Shown in pieces: positions 7,219 through 16,120 of a DNA stretch of 64,000 nucleotides. Numbering within the stretch: the first letter of the stretch is position 1; each line of letters starts with the position of its first letter. The DNA comes from Streptomyces sp. NBC_00271 (GTDB taxonomy: Bacteria > Actinomycetota > Actinomycetes > Streptomycetales > Streptomycetaceae): NCBI RefSeq assembly GCF_036178845.1, contig NZ_CP108070.1, forward strand, positions 248,001-312,000, read 5' to 3'. Both the position numbers and the translations under genes were made by a program. Under the pieces are notes generated by a model. It worked only from the letters and a program-made list of their open reading frames with translations, did not search any database and was not told where the DNA came from.

Positions 7219-8619
7219 ATGACCATCACCCAGGCGGTGCCCCCGGGCGCCCTCACCCCTCCGGGGCGGCGCTTCACGCTGTCGGCCCAGACCCTGGACA
7301 GCCCGGTGACGCCCAATCCGGTCTTCCGCGAATGGTTCGCCGAACAGCGCCGCACCAACCGCTACGAGGTGCGGCGCATCCCCTTCCGCGACCTGGTCGG
7401 CTGGCGCTTCTCGGACTCCACCGGCAACCTCGTGCACGACAGCGGCCGGTTCTTCTCCGTGGAGGGCCTGCAGGTGCGCGCCGAGTGGGAGGGGCACGCC
7501 GCGTCCTGGTCGCAGCCGATCATCAACCAGCCCGAGATCGGCATCCTGGGCATCGTCGTCAAGGAGTTCGACGGCGTCCTGCACTGCCTGATGCAGGCCA
7601 AGATGGAACCCGGCAACCTCGAGACCGTCCAGCTGTCCCCCACCGTGCAGGCCACCCGCAGCAACTACACCGGCGTGCACCAGGGCGCCCGGGTGAACTA
7701 CATCGAGTACTTCGCCCCGCCGCGGACCGGCTCCCGGGTGCTGTTCGACTCCCTGCAGTCCGAACAGGGCTCCTGGTTCCTGCGCAAACGCAACCGGAAC
7801 ATGGTGGTCGAGGCCCTCGGCCCCGTCCCCGCGCACGAGGACTTCGTCTGGCTGACCCTCGGCCAGATCCACCAGCTGCTGCGCGAGTCGAACGTGGTCA
7901 ACATGGACGCCCGCACCGTGCTGTCGCTGATCCCCTCGTACGCCGACGAAGGACCCCCGCTGCACAGCATGGAGCACCTCCTCAACCGGCTCACCGAGAT
8001 CAAGGCCCACCGCGAGCTCGTGCAGACCAGCATGCCGCTGGCCGCCGTGCAGAACTGGCGGCGCACCGAGGACGCCATCGCCCACGACAGCGGCCACCAC
8101 TTCACCGTCATCGCCGCGTCCGTGGCCGCCGCCAACCGCGAGGTCACCCGCTGGACCCAGCCCCTGCTCGCGCCAGCCGAACAGGGCCTGTCGGCGTTCC
8201 TGGTGCGCCGCATCGGCGGCGTGCCGCACCTGCTCGCCCACGCCCGCTCCGAGGCCGGCGTCCTGGACGTGGCCGAACTCGGCCCCACCGTGCAGTGCCA
8301 GCCCGGCCGCGCCCTGACCCTGCCGCTCCCCCGCCGGCCCCGCTACCTCGACCTCGTCCTGCGCGCCGACCCCGGCACGCTGCTGTACGACACCGTGCAG
8401 TCCGAGGAGGGCGGCCGCTTCCACCACGCCGGCAACCGCTACGTCCTGATGGAAGTGGGCGGCGAGTTCCCCGTCGACGTACCCGGAGACTTCCTGTGGG
8501 TGACCGCCGGCCAGCTGTCCGACCTGCTGCGGCACAGCAACTACCTCAACATCGAGGCCCGGACCCTGCTGAGCGCACTGCGCGCAGCCTGGGCCCGCGG
8601 CGGGGCGTACGCCAGGTGA
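7219..8619 (+). CDS. NDP-hexose 2,3-dehydratase
   Basis: A 466-residue protein of the TylX3/EryBVI/Gra-Orf27 family. It has the family's tandem repeat: two similar halves, each with a WSQPII- or WTQPLL-type motif and a terminal RESNVVNMDARTV- or RHSNYLNIEARTL-type motif. It removes the C2 hydroxyl of NDP-4-keto-6-deoxyglucose, the first step to 2-deoxysugars. The product is reduced at C3 by the next gene, which overlaps it by 4 bp (GTGA). Its start codon abuts element B, whose end supplies the GGAGG ribosome site. The presumed native site, AAGGAG before 6886, is now 333 bp away. Confidence 0.92.
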   Translation: MTITQAVPPGALTPPGRRFTLSAQTLDSPVTPNPVFREWFAEQRRTNRYEVRRIPFRDLVGWRFSDSTGNLVHDSGRFFSVEGLQVRAEWEGHAASWSQPIINQPEIGILGIVVKEFDGVLHCLMQAKMEPGNLETVQLSPTVQATRSNYTGVHQGARVNYIEYFAPPRTGSRVLFDSLQSEQGSWFLRKRNRNMVVEALGPVPAHEDFVWLTLGQIHQLLRESNVVNMDARTVLSLIPSYADEGPPLHSMEHLLNRLTEIKAHRELVQTSMPLAAVQNWRRTEDAIAHDSGHHFTVIAASVAAANREVTRWTQPLLAPAEQGLSAFLVRRIGGVPHLLAHARSEAGVLDVAELGPTVQCQPGRALTLPLPRRPRYLDLVLRADPGTLLYDTVQSEEGGRFHHAGNRYVLMEVGGEFPVDVPGDFLWVTAGQLSDLLRHSNYLNIEARTLLSALRAAWARGGAYAR

Positions 8620-9620
8620 ACGGGCCCGAGCGCACAGGAGGAGCGGGCGGGCCGGTACTGCGGATCGGGGTGCTGGGCTGCGCGGACATCGCCGAGCGGC
8701 GCATGCTGCCCTCGATGGCCCGCCAGCCGCTCGTCAAGGTGACCGCGATCGCCAGCCGCAGCCTCGCAAAAGCGCGGGCGTTCACCGGCCGGTTCGGCGG
8801 CACCCCGGTGGCCGGCTACGCCGGGCTGCTGGAGCGCGACGACGTGGACGCCGTCTACCTGCCGCTGCCGCCCGAACTGCACGTGGAGTGGACCCTGCGG
8901 GCGCTTCAGGCCGGCAAGCACGTGCTGTGCGAGAAGCCGTTCGCCGCCCGCCTCACGGACGCGGACAAGGCGGTGTCCCTCGCCCGCGAGCGCAGCCTGC
9001 TGCTGATGGAGAGCTTCATGTTCCTCCACCACTCCCAGCACGCCCGCATCCAGCAGCTGCTCGACGACGGGCTGATCGGCGAACTGCGCCTGTTCGGCTC
9101 CGAGTTCGGCATCCCGCTGCGCCGCGACGCCGACGGCACCCCGCGGCGGGCCAGCACCCTGCCCGAGGTCGCCGCCTACCCGCTGCGCGCCGCCCAGCTC
9201 TTCCTCGGCCCGCACCTGCGGGTAGCCGGCGCCCACGTGAGCCCCGCCACCGCACACGGGCCGGCGCCCGCCGGCGGCGCCCTGCTGACCGCCGCCGGCG
9301 GGGCCACCGCCCAGCTCGCCTACGGCGTCGAACACGCCTACCGCAGCGGCTACGACCTGTGGGGCAGCCAGGGACGGCTGCGCCTGGAACGCGCCTTCAG
9401 CACCCCCGACGAGCACGTCCCCGTCCTGCACGTCGAGCGCGGCGGCGCCGTCCGCGAGATCCGCCTCGCCCCGGACGCCCACTTCACCAACATCGCCGGC
9501 GTCTTCGCCCGGGCCGTCCTGGACCGCGAGGACTTCACCCCGCACACCGAGGCCCTCCTCGCCCACGCCCGGCTCACCGACGCCGTCGAACAGGCCGCGG
9601 CCCGCCCCGGCCCCGTATAG
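8616..9620 (+). CDS. NDP-hexose 3-ketoreductase (Gfo/Idh/MocA family)
   Basis: A 334-residue protein. GTG 8616 overlaps the dehydratase stop. Residues about 16-130 are a Rossmann NAD(P) domain (RIGVLGCADIAERR), followed by the conserved EKPFAA motif and the C-terminal GFO_IDH_MocA domain. It follows the TylC1/KijD10 pattern: it reduces the unstable 3,4-diketo sugar left by the 2,3-dehydratase, fixing C3 stereochemistry. The coupled pair is diagnostic of a 2,6-dideoxyhexose pathway. Axial or equatorial outcome cannot be read from sequence. Confidence 0.9.
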   Translation: MNGPERTGGAGGPVLRIGVLGCADIAERRMLPSMARQPLVKVTAIASRSLAKARAFTGRFGGTPVAGYAGLLERDDVDAVYLPLPPELHVEWTLRALQAGKHVLCEKPFAARLTDADKAVSLARERSLLLMESFMFLHHSQHARIQQLLDDGLIGELRLFGSEFGIPLRRDADGTPRRASTLPEVAAYPLRAAQLFLGPHLRVAGAHVSPATAHGPAPAGGALLTAAGGATAQLAYGVEHAYRSGYDLWGSQGRLRLERAFSTPDEHVPVLHVERGGAVREIRLAPDAHFTNIAGVFARAVLDREDFTPHTEALLAHARLTDAVEQAAARPGPV

Positions 9621-9728
9621 ACAACACACGCACGCCCCGGCCCGTACCAGCTCACGGACGGGCACACGCACGGGCGGCCCGGCGCGCACACGGTGCGCGC
9701 CGGGCCGCCCGCCCGCGCCCGAGGACGG

Positions 9729-10151
9729 CTACCGGCCGTCCTGGCCGGCGTGGATGTCGACGCCGAGCTGGCGGAACAGCCCCGCCATGTCCAGCTGGTC
9801 CCAGTGCTCGGCCAGCAGCCCGTCCTCGACCCGCCAGAAGTCGATCGACTGGAAGTTCAGCGGCCGCCCGGTGGCCTCGACGCCGAAGAACGTGCCCTGG
9901 TGGGTGCCCGAGTACTCGAAACGCCCGGCGATGCGGTCCCCCTCCACGACCAGGTCGTGGGTGACGACCTTGACATCGGGGAACGCGGCGAAGATCTGCT
10001 CCCAGAACGCCGTGTTCGCCTCGATGCCGTCCTCCACGACCGGGTTGTGGTCGATGTGCCCGGGTGCGGTGTGCTCGCTCATGGTGCTCACGTCATGAGC
10101 GTTGATCATGTCGACGAAGCGCTGGACGAGTTCACGGTGGTTGTCTGCCAT
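9729..10151 (-). CDS. SnoaL-like NTF2-fold protein
   Basis: A 140-residue protein from ATG 10151. It has the SnoaL/ester-cyclase pattern: RFVDMINAHDVSTMSEHTAPGHIDHNP early, then FPDVKVVTHDLVVEGDRIAGRFEYSGTHQG and a final FWRVEDGLLAEHWDQLD. Family members include aldol-type polyketide cyclases and isomerases as well as uncharacterised hydrolases. The next gene upstream is a transposon (element D), which begins directly at the start codon and donates AAGGAG 5 nt before ATG. Role in the pathway: cyclase or isomerase, unproven. Confidence 0.75.
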   Translation of the reverse strand: MADNHRELVQRFVDMINAHDVSTMSEHTAPGHIDHNPVVEDGIEANTAFWEQIFAAFPDVKVVTHDLVVEGDRIAGRFEYSGTHQGTFFGVEATGRPLNFQSIDFWRVEDGLLAEHWDQLDMAGLFRQLGVDIHAGQDGR

Positions 10152-11534
10152 CCTGTCTCCTTCGTGGGTACCCCCGGCTTCAGCCGGGGGGTGAAACGAA
10201 GCTCCCGCGGAGCGGGGCAAGGGGCGGCGATTCGCCGCTAGGCGGACCGCCGTTGTCAGTGGCGTGCACTACGTTGATCACACGAGTTGGAGGGGGTGAC
10301 TCCATTGATCCGCGCGTACAAGTTCCTTCTGTATCCGACCATGCGTCAGACCCAGGCGTTGGGCGAGATGCTGCGGGATCACTGCTCCCTCTACAACGGG
10401 GCGCTTGAAGAGAGGCGGTCCGCGTACCGGCACGCGTCGAGGACGACCGTGCGCTACGGCCAGCAGTCCGGACAGCTCAAGGACATTCGGGCGTTCGATC
10501 CGGAGCGTCAGGGCCGGTGGTCTTTCTCCTCGCAGCAGACGACGTTGCGCCGCCTGGACAAGGCGTTCACCGCGTTCTTCCGCCGCATCAAGTCCGGTGA
10601 GGCTCCCGGCTACCCCAGGTTCCGGGGTGTGCGCCGGTTCGACACGGTGGACTTCCCCAAGGACGGGGACGGCTGCCGGTGGGACTCCACGCCGCACGAT
10701 CCGCAGACCCGTGTCCGCTTCCAGGGCGTCGGGCACGTCAAGGTCAAGCAGCACCGGCCGGTGGCCGGGAAGGTCAAGACCGTTTCCGTCAAGCGTGAAG
10801 GGCGCCGCTGGTACGTGATCCTCACGGCCGACCAGGCACCGCCCGAACCGCTCCCCGCGACCGGAGCCGTGGTCGGTATCGATCTGGGGATCGCCTCGTT
10901 TCTGACCACCTCCGACGGCCGGCACGTCGACAACCCGCGCCACAGCCGCAACGCCGCGAAAAAGCTGGAGGCAGCGCAACAGGCCCTCGCCCGCAGCAAG
11001 CGCGGGTCGAAGCGACGACGCAAGGCCGTGGAACGCGTCGCCACCCTGCACCGCAAGGTGCGCCGCCAACGCCTCGACCACGCACACAAGACCGCGCTCG
11101 GTCTCGTCCGCGACAACGATCTGATCGCGCACGAAGACCTCAAGATCCGCAACATGAGCAAGGCCCCCGAGCCGCGCCCGAACGGGGACGGAACCTACGC
11201 CCCGAACGGAGCCGCGGCGAAGGCCGGACTCAACCGAAGCATCGCCGACGCCGGGTGGGGGGTGTTCCTCGCGATCCTGGCCGCCAAGGCGGAAGGTGCC
11301 GGACGGGAAGTGATCGCCGTGGATCCCCGCAACACCTCCCGCACCTGCCCCGACTGCGGGCACGTCGCCAAGGAGAACCGGCCTACCCAGGAAAAGTTCC
11401 ACTGCCAGGCCTGCGGCCACACCGCACACGCCGACGTCGTAGGGGCTTCCAACGTACTGCGGGCCGGGCTGGCCCGTCGTCAAGCCCAACCAGCTTGACG
11501 AGAAGCCCCCTCGATCACGAGGGGGAGTAGTCAC
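10152..11534 (+). mobile_element. IS1341-like element D (TnpB only), identical twin of element E
   Basis: A 1383-bp element with no transposase gene. The left end begins directly after CAT (the antisense start codon of the 9729-10151 gene) with CCTGTCTCC, then hairpins with a CTTCAG loop. The right end has a CCCCCTCG/CGAGGGGG hairpin and finishes TCAC. It matches 18150-19532 with only two differences seen, both downstream of tnpB. Confidence 0.85.
10305..11498 (+). CDS. tnpB: TnpB RNA-guided nuclease homologue (copy 1)
   Basis: A 397-residue protein. I prefer TTG 10305, opening (L)IRAYKFLLYPT, because GGAGGGGG lies 8 nt upstream; the longer in-frame start would include the ribosome site. The RuvC residues are intact (VVGIDLGIAS, LIAHEDLKIRN, HADVVGASN), as is the zinc ribbon CPDC ... 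CQAC. It should process and use the RNA made from the element's right end. The homologous tnpB at 51982 has a tnpA beside it, which could mobilise this copy in trans. The protein is identical to copy 2 at 18303. Confidence 0.93.
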   Translation: MIRAYKFLLYPTMRQTQALGEMLRDHCSLYNGALEERRSAYRHASRTTVRYGQQSGQLKDIRAFDPERQGRWSFSSQQTTLRRLDKAFTAFFRRIKSGEAPGYPRFRGVRRFDTVDFPKDGDGCRWDSTPHDPQTRVRFQGVGHVKVKQHRPVAGKVKTVSVKREGRRWYVILTADQAPPEPLPATGAVVGIDLGIASFLTTSDGRHVDNPRHSRNAAKKLEAAQQALARSKRGSKRRRKAVERVATLHRKVRRQRLDHAHKTALGLVRDNDLIAHEDLKIRNMSKAPEPRPNGDGTYAPNGAAAKAGLNRSIADAGWGVFLAILAAKAEGAGREVIAVDPRNTSRTCPDCGHVAKENRPTQEKFHCQACGHTAHADVVGASNVLRAGLARRQAQPA

Positions 11535-11700
11535 GCCTCAAGCCTTCCTGGGCTCGCGTCACCGAAGCGGGCAGGCGCAGCCGCCCGCCCCGCCGTGTCA
11601 CCCGAGGATCCCCACCGCCTCTCGAGCCGCCCTGGAGGGGGCCTGTGGGCGCGGCTCATCCCCCATCCCGGCTCAAGTGCCCGCTCCTAGCCTGACCTTC
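11535..11700 (+). promoter_or_regulatory. rmlA promoter region, probably leaderless
   Basis: TAGCCT (11688-11693) lies 7 bp before ATG 11701, and there is no Shine-Dalgarno sequence between them. This fits a leaderless transcript. GGCTCA repeats (11652 and 11670) lie upstream at about 18-bp spacing and could be activator half-sites. Confidence 0.4.
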
Positions 11701-12768
11701 ATGAAGGCTCTCGTACTCTCCGGCGGGGCCGGAACCCGCCTGCGCCCCCTTACCCACACATCCGCCAAGCAGCTGGTGCCCGTGGCCAACAAGCCGGTGC
11801 TCTTCTACGGCCTGGAAGCGATCGCGGACGCGGGCATCACCGAGGTCGGGATCGTCGTCGGGGACACCGCCGACGAGATCATGCAAGCCGTCGGCGACGG
11901 CTCCAAGTTCGGCCTCACCGTCACCTACATCCCCCAGGACGCGCCGCTGGGCCTGGCCCACGCCGTCCTCATCGCCCGGGACTTCCTCGCCGACGACGAC
12001 TTCGTCATGTACCTGGGCGACAACTTCATCGTGGGCGGCATCTCCTCCCTCGTCGACGCCTTCCGCGCGCAGCGGCCCGCCGCCCAGATCCTGCTCACCC
12101 AGGTCCCCGACCCGCGCCAGTTCGGGGTCGCCGAATTCGGCGCGGACGGACGGGTCATAGGACTGGAGGAGAAGCCCGAGGCCCCCAAGAGCGACCTCGC
12201 GCTGGTCGGCGTCTACCTGTTCACCCCGGCCGTGCACGAGGCCGTCCGCGCCATCACGCCCTCCTGGCGCGGCGAACTGGAGATCACCCACGCCCTGCAG
12301 TGGCTCATCGACCAGCGGTGCGACGTGCGCTCCACGACGATCTCCGGCTACTGGAAGGACACCGGGAACGTCGGCGACATGCTGGAGGTCAACCGCTCCG
12401 TCCTGGAGCAGACCGAGCCGCGCATCGAGGGCGACGTCGACGACACCAGTGAGATCATCGGGCGGGTGCAGATCGACGAGGGCGCCCGGGTGAGCGGCTC
12501 GCGCATCGTGGGGCCGGCCGTCATCGGCACCGGCAGCGTGATCGCCGGCTCCTACGTCGGCCCGTTCACCTCCATCTCCCACGACTGCCGCATCACCGAC
12601 AGCGAGATCGAGTTCTCCATCGTCCTGGACGGCTCCTCGGTGCGCGGCGCCCGCCGCGTGGAGGCCTCGATCATCGGACGCAATGTGGAGGTGACCCCCG
12701 CACCCCGGGTCCCCGCCGCCCACCGGCTCATCCTCGGCGACCACAGCAAGGTGCAGATCTCATCTTGA
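11701..12768 (+). CDS. rmlA: glucose-1-phosphate thymidylyltransferase (long StrD type)
   Basis: A 355-residue protein. The N-terminal nucleotidyltransferase has the signature GGAGTRLRPLT and the catalytic-region Lys in PVANKPVL; MYLGDNF holds the metal-binding Asp. Residues about 245-355 are a hexapeptide-like left-handed beta-helix (VGPAVIGTGSVIAGSYVGPF), as in StrD/DesIII-type enzymes and unlike the short RmlA. It makes dTDP-glucose for the cluster sugar. Its TGA stop at 12766-12768 is partly supplied by element C, which separates it from rmlB. Without the element the two genes would overlap as ATGA. Confidence 0.93.
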   Translation: MKALVLSGGAGTRLRPLTHTSAKQLVPVANKPVLFYGLEAIADAGITEVGIVVGDTADEIMQAVGDGSKFGLTVTYIPQDAPLGLAHAVLIARDFLADDDFVMYLGDNFIVGGISSLVDAFRAQRPAAQILLTQVPDPRQFGVAEFGADGRVIGLEEKPEAPKSDLALVGVYLFTPAVHEAVRAITPSWRGELEITHALQWLIDQRCDVRSTTISGYWKDTGNVGDMLEVNRSVLEQTEPRIEGDVDDTSEIIGRVQIDEGARVSGSRIVGPAVIGTGSVIAGSYVGPFTSISHDCRITDSEIEFSIVLDGSSVRGARRVEASIIGRNVEVTPAPRVPAAHRLILGDHSKVQISS

Positions 12769-13004
12769 CCTCTCCCCCTCGTGAACGAGGGGGATCCCAA
12801 CGGCTCACGCCGTGAGGGTTCGTGCTTCGCCGCCGACTGCCCGCCCGGAGTTCTCCGTTGAGGTCCTGCACCAGCTCCGCACCCGGACACTGCCGGCCCG
12901 GCAGCCAGAAGGTTCTTTGCCGCGTTCACGTCGCTCCTCGCCCGGCTCCGCAGGAGTCCGTTTCCTCTCCGCCCTGAAGAGCGGAGTATCCACGGAGGGA
13001 TCAG
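12765..13004 (-). mobile_element. tnpB-less deletion derivative (element C) between rmlA and rmlB
   Basis: A 240-bp element. Read on the minus strand it contains the last 100 or so bp of a tnpB (matching GAACTCCGGGCGGGCAGTCGG and CCTCACGGCGTGAGCCG of the copy at 38.6 kb), the right-end hairpin CCCCCTCGTTCACGAGGGGG and terminal GTCAA. The left-end hairpin (CTCTCCGCCCTGAAGAGCGGAG) follows. Its outward edge carries GGAGG 6 nt before the rmlB ATG. Confidence 0.8.
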
Positions 13005-13997
13005 ATGACCACCACACGCATCCTCGTCACCGGCGGAGCGGGGTTCATCGGCTCGCACTACGTACGCACCCTGCTCGGCCCGGCAGGCCCCGGCGGCGTC
13101 GAAATCACCGTCCTGGACAAACTCACCTACGCCGGCAACCCCGCCAACCTCGACCCGGTCCGCTCCCACCCCGGCTTCCGCTTCGTCCACGGCGACATCT
13201 GCGACACCCGCCTCGTGGCCGGTCTCGTCGCCGGCCACGAGCAGATCGTGCACTTCGCCGCGGAGTCCCACGTCGACCGTTCCATCCTCGGCGCCGCCGA
13301 GTTCATCACCACCAACGTGCTGGGCACCCAGACCCTGCTGGACGCCGCGCTGCGCCGGCCCGGCGGCCCGGCCCGCTTCCTGCACGTCTCCACCGACGAG
13401 GTCTACGGCTCTCTGGCCGAGGGCTCCTGGCCCGAGAGCGACCCGCTGCGCCCCAACTCCCCCTATGCCGCCTCCAAGGCCTCCTCCGACCTCGTCGCCC
13501 TCTCCTACCACCGCACCCACGGCCTAGACGTCCGGGTGACCCGCTGCTCCAACAACTACGGCCACCACCACTTCCCCGAGAAGGTCATCCCCCTGTTCGT
13601 CACCAACCTCCTCGACGGACACCGCGTCCCGCTGTACGGGCAGGGGCTCAACGTCCGGGACTGGCTGCACATCGACGACCACGTGCAGGGCCTGGAACTG
13701 GTGCGCACCGGCGGCCGGCCGGGCGAGGTGTACAACATCGGCGGCGGCACCGAGCTGAGCAACAAGGAACTGACCACCCTGCTGCTCGACCTCGCCGGGG
13801 CGACCTGGGACAGCGTCGAGCACGTGCCCGACCGGCTCGGCCACGACCTGCGCTACTCGGTGGACTGCACGAAGATCTCCCGCGAGCTCGGCTACCGCCC
13901 CCGCAAGGACTTCGCCCAGGGCCTGGCCGAGACCTTCGCCTGGTACCGCGACCACCGCGCCTGGTGGGAGCCCCTGAAGCACAAGGCCGCGCTGTGA
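13005..13997 (+). CDS. rmlB: dTDP-glucose 4,6-dehydratase
   Basis: A 330-residue extended short-chain dehydrogenase. It has the NAD-binding TGGAGFIG at residues 8-15, HFAAESHVDRS, the Ser/Thr-Asp-Glu of HVSTDEVYG, and the YAASK catalytic Tyr-Lys, all as in DesIV/RmlB. It converts dTDP-glucose into the 4-keto-6-deoxy intermediate used by the 2,3-dehydratase and the 3,5-epimerase. Translation now depends on the GGAGG carried by element C. Confidence 0.95.
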   Translation: MTTTRILVTGGAGFIGSHYVRTLLGPAGPGGVEITVLDKLTYAGNPANLDPVRSHPGFRFVHGDICDTRLVAGLVAGHEQIVHFAAESHVDRSILGAAEFITTNVLGTQTLLDAALRRPGGPARFLHVSTDEVYGSLAEGSWPESDPLRPNSPYAASKASSDLVALSYHRTHGLDVRVTRCSNNYGHHHFPEKVIPLFVTNLLDGHRVPLYGQGLNVRDWLHIDDHVQGLELVRTGGRPGEVYNIGGGTELSNKELTTLLLDLAGATWDSVEHVPDRLGHDLRYSVDCTKISRELGYRPRKDFAQGLAETFAWYRDHRAWWEPLKHKAAL

Positions 13998-14126
13998 GCC
14001 GGTGAGCGCGCTCCCGGGGGCGCGACCGGGCGTGGAGATGACGCGCTTTTTTTCCGGTGCTGTCACATCCTGCCGGGCTGATCCGTCAGGAAGGTGTAAC
14101 CATCGGCAACGGCACAGGAGCTCACC
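13998..14126 (+). promoter_or_regulatory. promoter region of the AhpD-like gene
   Basis: It contains an 8-T run (about 14048-14055) and TGTCACATCCTGCC-type sequence, often seen before carboxymuconolactone-decarboxylase/ECF-sigma gene pairs in Streptomyces. AGGAG lies before ATG 14127. No sigma gene follows here. Confidence 0.3.
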
Positions 14127-14600
14127 ATGGACGCCCGCTTGAACCTCTTCGGCAACCCGGTCGCAGGCAAGGTCCTCAGGCACATCAACTCGGCAGGCAA
14201 GGCGGTCTCGGACTCGGCGCTGCCGGCCGCGACGGAGGAACTGGTGAAGATCCGCGCCAGCCAGATCAACGGCTGCGGTTTCTGCACCGACATGCACACC
14301 AAGGACGCCGCGCACGCCGGGGAGACCGCGGTACGCCTCCACCTGGTCGCGGCCTGGCGGGAGGCCACGGTCTTCACCGACGCCGAGCGCGCCGCCCTGG
14401 AGCTGACCGAGCAGGGCACCCGCATCGCCGACGCGGCCGGCGGGGTCACGGACGAGGCCTGGGCGAACGCCGCCAAGCACTACGACGAGGACCAGCTCGC
14501 CGCGCTGGTCTCCCTCATCGCCCTCATCAACGCCTACAACCGCGTGAACGTCCTCGTCCGGCAGCCCGCCGGCGACTACCAGCCCGGCCAGTTCGGCTGA
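14127..14600 (+). CDS. AhpD/carboxymuconolactone decarboxylase-family protein
   Basis: A 157-residue protein with the CMD-fold motif EELVKIRASQINGCGFCTDMH, i.e. the CxxC plus downstream His of AhpD-like alkylhydroperoxidases. It probably acts as a small thiol peroxidase or redox protein. The rmlB gene just upstream is on the same strand but 130 bp away, so it is likely its own unit. A role in the pathway is not evident; it may be protective against oxidative tailoring chemistry. Confidence 0.85.
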   Translation: MDARLNLFGNPVAGKVLRHINSAGKAVSDSALPAATEELVKIRASQINGCGFCTDMHTKDAAHAGETAVRLHLVAAWREATVFTDAERAALELTEQGTRIADAAGGVTDEAWANAAKHYDEDQLAALVSLIALINAYNRVNVLVRQPAGDYQPGQFG

Positions 14601-14627
14601 CCGGGCGCCCGTTGCGGCACGGGACGG

Positions 14628-16004
14628 TCACGGGACGTACTCCACGGTCACCGGGGCTGTGTTGTTGTCCTGGTCCGGGTCGGCGGCGGGACCGGGCGGG
14701 ACCGTGACGCTGCCGCGGGCCCCTTCGACGCGCTTGTCGATACGCACCAGCAGGACGACGGCGTAGGGCTCGGCCCCCGGCCCGCAGGCGACGGGACCGC
14801 CCTTCGCCGAGCCCTTTCGGCAGTAGGAGTCCTCGCTCTGCAGGTCTTGCGGTGGCCGGGTGACGAGGCTGACGCCGTCGGGGAGCGTCACCCACATCGT
14901 GTCGCCCCGGTAGCCCCTCGGATACGGCACCTCGGTCCGGACCTCCTCGCCCACCCTGCCCCGGATGGAGAAACCGACGGCCTCCACGTCGTCGACCCGC
15001 GTGGTCTCGAAGTCCAGTGCCCCGGCGGCTCCCCGGCTCCTGTACGACTCGCTCCCGGTGAACGCGCCGCCGTTCACCGGGCGAAGCCGCAGCACTTCAC
15101 CGGTGCCGCGCACAGCCCGCCCGGGAAGTTGTGACGGACCGTCGAGATCGGCGGTGGGCCACACGCTGTAGTGCAGGCTGCCGCTCCTCGTGTCCTGGCC
15201 GGTCACGGCGATGACCGGATGGTCCGTCTCGTACGCCGTCCCCGCGGGCAGCGGGCCGGGAAAGTCGCACTGTGCCTCGGTGGCCGCTGCCGCCTTGTTG
15301 TAGCGGCAGTTGCCGTACCGGGGCACCAGGGTGCTGCCGTCCGCCGCCACCATGACGGTGATGCCGCCGTCGACACCGGTGTCCCCCCGGTTGCCGAAGG
15401 CGGGTGTCAGCCGCACCTCGCCCCCGGGGCGCACCCCCGTCAGTTTCCTGTTCCGGGTGGTCAGATACGGCGAGCCGACCATCACGCGGGTGGTGTGCCG
15501 GATGGTGGGCGCGTCGGCGCTGTGCACGGTCACCACGATGGACCCGGCCGGGCCCAAGGCCGTACCGGGCTTCGGCTTCACCTGGAAGGGAAGGAAATCA
15601 GCTCCCTCCCCGTACTTGATGTCCGGCAGCGCGCAGGTCACGCGAAAGCCCGACCGGGCGCAGCCGTAGCCCTTGTTCTCCCCCCAGATGTCGGCCTTCC
15701 CCTTGAAGACGGACAGGTCGAAATCCGCCTCGACCTGCCTGGCGGACCCCTGGCTCCCGCCGGACGGGGCCGCGGCCGCGGCCAGGCGGATCCGGTATTC
15801 GGGGGCCCAGGGGGCATGGCCGGGCGCGGTGTAGCGCGGCAGGTAGAACGTGTTCAGCACGGACCGGAACGTCAGCACGGCCCCGGGCGCCTGCGCCGGG
15901 TGACGGGTTTTCAGGGCGACGGCGCCTGCCCCGGCCGCCGCCAGTACCACTGCACACACCACGGCCGCATACCGCCGCTTCCTGTCCGCCCACCACGCCC
16001 TCAT
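14628..16004 (-). CDS. membrane-anchored or secreted protein of unknown function
   Basis: A 458-residue protein from ATG 16004. Residues 1-30 have a WW-RKRR basic start and an Ala/Val-rich hydrophobic helix, hence an uncleaved anchor or signal. The rest is beta-rich with repeated segments on an immunoglobulin-like pattern (GSIVVTVHSADAPTI, GGEVRLTPAFGNRGDTG and, at the end, DPDQDNNTAPVTVEYVP). That ending resembles the CARDB/DUF11-type repeats of Streptomyces cell-surface proteins. It sits beside another exported protein. No biosynthetic role is evident. Confidence 0.6.
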   Translation of the reverse strand: MRAWWADRKRRYAAVVCAVVLAAAGAGAVALKTRHPAQAPGAVLTFRSVLNTFYLPRYTAPGHAPWAPEYRIRLAAAAAPSGGSQGSARQVEADFDLSVFKGKADIWGENKGYGCARSGFRVTCALPDIKYGEGADFLPFQVKPKPGTALGPAGSIVVTVHSADAPTIRHTTRVMVGSPYLTTRNRKLTGVRPGGEVRLTPAFGNRGDTGVDGGITVMVAADGSTLVPRYGNCRYNKAAAATEAQCDFPGPLPAGTAYETDHPVIAVTGQDTRSGSLHYSVWPTADLDGPSQLPGRAVRGTGEVLRLRPVNGGAFTGSESYRSRGAAGALDFETTRVDDVEAVGFSIRGRVGEEVRTEVPYPRGYRGDTMWVTLPDGVSLVTRPPQDLQSEDSYCRKGSAKGGPVACGPGAEPYAVVLLVRIDKRVEGARGSVTVPPGPAADPDQDNNTAPVTVEYVP

Positions 16005-16120
16005 ACCGCATCAGACGTACCGGACGCCGGATGGTTGTGCGAGGAGGGGAGGGCGAAGTCTCCGACGGACACGCCCGCGCCTCAGGGGCGCGGGCGTGTC
16101 ACGTGCCCCGGCGGTCAGGG

